From an uncultured Lachnospiraceae bacterium (GTDB lineage: Bacteria > Bacillota > Clostridia > Lachnospirales > Lachnospiraceae), in NCBI GenBank assembly GCA_902784025.1, contig CACZTF010000046.1, positions 1 to 7,447 on the forward strand: a DNA stretch of 7,447 nucleotides, read 5' to 3'. Each line of letters begins with the position of its first letter. Position 1 is the first letter of the stretch. Below the pieces are notes generated by a model. It saw only the letters and a program-made list of their open reading frames with translations. It had not been told where the DNA came from and ran no database searches. A program made the position numbers and the translations under genes. Below, one piece after another: positions 5,455 through 7,447 of this stretch.

Positions 5455-7447
5455 ATGACCGTTACTGAGATAATATACAAACTTTTCATAGGACCTCTGG
5501 AGTTGTTCTTTGAAGTGGTCTATGTTATCGCGGAAAGAATCGTAGGCAATCCGGCTGTTTCAATTATTATGCTCAGTCTTGCGATGAATTTTCTTGTCCT
5601 GCCATTATATAAGCGAGCAGATGAAGTTCAGGCCGAGCAGAGAGACATCGATAAGAAACTTGCCCCATGGATAAAACACATTAAAAAAACATTCAAGGGT
5701 GATGAGCAGTTCATGATGCTGCAGTCATATTACCGGCAAAACAATTACAGACCTACAGATTCTCTTAAAGGATCTATATCCCTGTTACTCGAGATTCCTT
5801 TTTTCATTGCAGCATATCATTTTCTATCGAATTTACAGTCCTTGAAAGGAGCATCGCTAGGGCCTATCGCTGATCTTGGTTCGCCAGATGCATTAATAGC
5901 CATAGGAGATATTAACATTAACGTGCTTCCGATCCTTATGACGCTTATTAATGTAATCTCGGCGGCGATTTATCTGAAAGGATTCCCGATTAAGAGTAAA
6001 ATACAGACTTACAGTATCGCTGCAGTTTTTCTGGTTTTTCTGTATAAATCACCGGCTGGACTTGTTTTTTACTGGACATTAAACAATCTGTTTTCGCTGG
6101 TAAAGAATATTTTCTATAAGTTTAAAGACCCATCTGGTGTTGTCAGAGTTGCTGCCTTCCTTGCCGGCCTTGGCATAGCGGTTTATACGTTAGCATTCAA
6201 GTCATCTTTTCCAATTCAATTGAAAATAATGATACTGGTGTTTGCTTTTCTTCTGCAGCTGCCACTTGTTAATTATAAAATGAGTTTTAAAATGTCGAAA
6301 AAAGAAAGGCAGCCGGTTGGAATGAAAACCATCAATGCAATCTTTTTGTCTTCGGCAATATTGCTTACTGTTCTTGCAGGACTTCTCATACCTTCAGCTG
6401 TTATAAATGGATCAGCAGCCGAATTCACCGTTGTATCCTATTATGTTTCACCAATCTGGTTTATAGTCAGCGCATTTATTCTGTCTATCGGAACATTTAT
6501 CGTATGGTGCGGGATCTTTTACGGTCTGGCCAGCGAAGATGGCAAGCGGATCATTGCGTGTGTAATGGCCTCATTAGCCATTACCTCTCTGATTAACTAT
6601 ATGTTCTTTGGCAGGGGTTATGGAAACTTCTCGAATCTTCTGCTGTTTGATGTTGCTCCTGCAATAAGTAATAAAGAATTGCTTGGTAACGCTGCTGTTA
6701 TTGCGGCAGCTGTGATTGCAGTGGTATTTATATACAGACTCCGGAGTGAACTGCTTGCACATTGTATGATCCTTGTATCAATTGTTCTTATTGTTATGAT
6801 GGGAATTAATGTAGTCGGCATAAAAGGGGAGCTGAATGAGTTTTCCGGAATCGTCAAACATGCTGCTGAGGGCAATCCGGAAATCAATCTCAGTAAAGAC
6901 GGCAAAAATGTCGTAATAATTATGATGGATAGGCAGATAGGGCACTTTATTCCATATATAATAGAAGAAAAACCAGAGCTTAAAAAAACATTTGAGGGGT
7001 TTAAGTATTATTCAAACGCATTTTCATTTGGATTATGTACAAACTTTGGTGCCCCCGGACTTTACGGAGGATATGAATATATCCCGGAGGAAATGAACAG
7101 ACGCAGCAAGGAGCTGCTTTCAGCTAAGCACAACGAGGCTCTTAAAGTAATGCCTGAGCTGTTTTCGAACGCTGGCTATGATATCACTGTACTTGATCCG
7201 CCTTATGCGGGTTATTCATGGGTGGCGGATCTGTCTATTTTTGACGATATTGCCAACACTAATACATATATAACAAATGGCAGATATTCTATTGAAGAAT
7301 ATAATTATGATCCGCCTGCGAAGTCATTTGTTGCAGTAAATAAAAGGAATTTCTTTTGTTACAGTCTGTTCAAGATGGCACCGCTTTTTTTACAACCGAC
7401 ATTATACGAAGGCGGAACTTACAACGCAGCATCAGGGCTTTCAGAAA
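5455..7447 (+). CDS. YidC/Oxa1-like domain fused to a polytopic sulfatase/alkaline-phosphatase-superfamily protein, 3' end missing
   Basis: 664 codons are open from ATG 5455 to the window edge with no stop. Residues 1-222 match YidC/Oxa1: an amphipathic start with GPLE, TM1 ending LPLYK (49-53), a charged hairpin (54-100, with LAPWIKHI), LEIPFF (112-117), NVLPILM (156-162), and SPAGLVFYWTLNNL (199-212), like the PSGLVLYYxxSNL signature. The groove Arg, five residues before the Pro of TM1, is Asn45. Residues 223-460 contain about seven more helices with positive loops at 275-290 and 428-431. From 484 begins a hydrolase fold: NVVIIMMD (485-492, Asp492 a likely metal ligand), then FGLCTNFGAPGLYGGYEY (525-542), where Thr529 is the likely nucleophile. 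LtaS and phosphoethanolamine transferases share this superfamily and its outside-facing domain. No signal peptide or lipobox is seen. The substrate is unknown; glycan phosphate transfer or removal is a guess. Confidence 0.85.
   Translation, partial: MTVTEIIYKLFIGPLELFFEVVYVIAERIVGNPAVSIIMLSLAMNFLVLPLYKRADEVQAEQRDIDKKLAPWIKHIKKTFKGDEQFMMLQSYYRQNNYRPTDSLKGSISLLLEIPFFIAAYHFLSNLQSLKGASLGPIADLGSPDALIAIGDININVLPILMTLINVISAAIYLKGFPIKSKIQTYSIAAVFLVFLYKSPAGLVFYWTLNNLFSLVKNIFYKFKDPSGVVRVAAFLAGLGIAVYTLAFKSSFPIQLKIMILVFAFLLQLPLVNYKMSFKMSKKERQPVGMKTINAIFLSSAILLTVLAGLLIPSAVINGSAAEFTVVSYYVSPIWFIVSAFILSIGTFIVWCGIFYGLASEDGKRIIACVMASLAITSLINYMFFGRGYGNFSNLLLFDVAPAISNKELLGNAAVIAAAVIAVVFIYRLRSELLAHCMILVSIVLIVMMGINVVGIKGELNEFSGIVKHAAEGNPEINLSKDGKNVVIIMMDRQIGHFIPYIIEEKPELKKTFEGFKYYSNAFSFGLCTNFGAPGLYGGYEYIPEEMNRRSKELLSAKHNEALKVMPELFSNAGYDITVLDPPYAGYSWVADLSIFDDIANTNTYITNGRYSIEEYNYDPPAKSFVAVNKRNFFCYSLFKMAPLFLQPTLYEGGTYNAASGLSE

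Noticed and set aside
6574..6905. Two minus-strand open frames opposite the YidC-sulfatase fusion
   Set aside because: The + strand is open through the whole region and encodes predicted membrane helices. The minus frames are low-complexity shadows of hydrophobic codons.
1..7447. Fall in G+C along the window as a sign of recent transfer
   Set aside because: Hand counts of three single lines (541-600: 55%, 3541-3600: 40%, 7261-7320: 30%) suggest a decline, but neighbouring lines vary widely (121-180 is 35%), so no boundary can be drawn.
1..7447. CRISPR array, tRNA or rRNA genes, insertion sequence ends or transposase
   Set aside because: I saw no regularly spaced repeats, no cloverleaf-like segment outside genes, no terminal inverted repeats and no transposase-like translation. 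Nearly all of the window is coding.

Overview
The window is one strand of a surface-glycan gene cluster, with seven genes all on the + strand and packed head to tail. Gaps or overlaps are mostly under 15 bases. The only real gap is 97 bases, between the fifth and sixth genes. AGGAG-type ribosome binding sites, frequent AGA and ATA codons, moderate G+C and a CDP-glycerol-type transferase suggest a Gram-positive Clostridia-like bacterium, perhaps Lachnospiraceae. That placement is an inference from style and family memory, not from a marker gene.

Region 1 (1-4082) looks like a biosynthesis block for a nonulosonic (sialic-acid-like) sugar. It holds the 3' part of a hydrolysing UDP-GlcNAc 2-epimerase (NeuC/LegG type), two neighbouring Gfo/Idh/MocA-family proteins, a CysE-like hexapeptide acyltransferase, and a CMP-nonulosonate synthetase (NeuA/PtmB type). 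No NeuB-type synthase is visible; it may lie upstream of the window edge. The first Gfo/Idh/MocA protein has lost the lysine, aspartate and histidine expected for catalysis, while its neighbour keeps them. The cytidylyltransferase has an altered sugar-side motif. Together these hint at a non-standard sugar or a heteromeric oxidoreductase.

Region 2 (4180-7447) looks like a polymer assembly or decoration block. A CDP-glycerol glycerophosphotransferase-like protein carries an N-terminal membrane anchor with an IDPGTGSM motif. It is followed at once by a very long open frame running off the window end. My own translation of 5455-7447 shows a YidC/Oxa1 insertase-like domain, then about seven further membrane helices, then the start of an alkaline-phosphatase/sulfatase-superfamily domain. 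The YidC-like part has Asn where the groove Arg is expected. The predicted topology places the C-terminal hydrolase or transferase domain outside the cell.

Working model (inference): the first block makes a CMP-activated acidic sugar, the glycerophosphotransferase-like enzyme builds or caps a phosphopolymer inside the cell, and the YidC-sulfatase fusion acts on a glycan or lipid-linked substrate at the outer face. This fusion is the strongest candidate in the window for an undescribed system.
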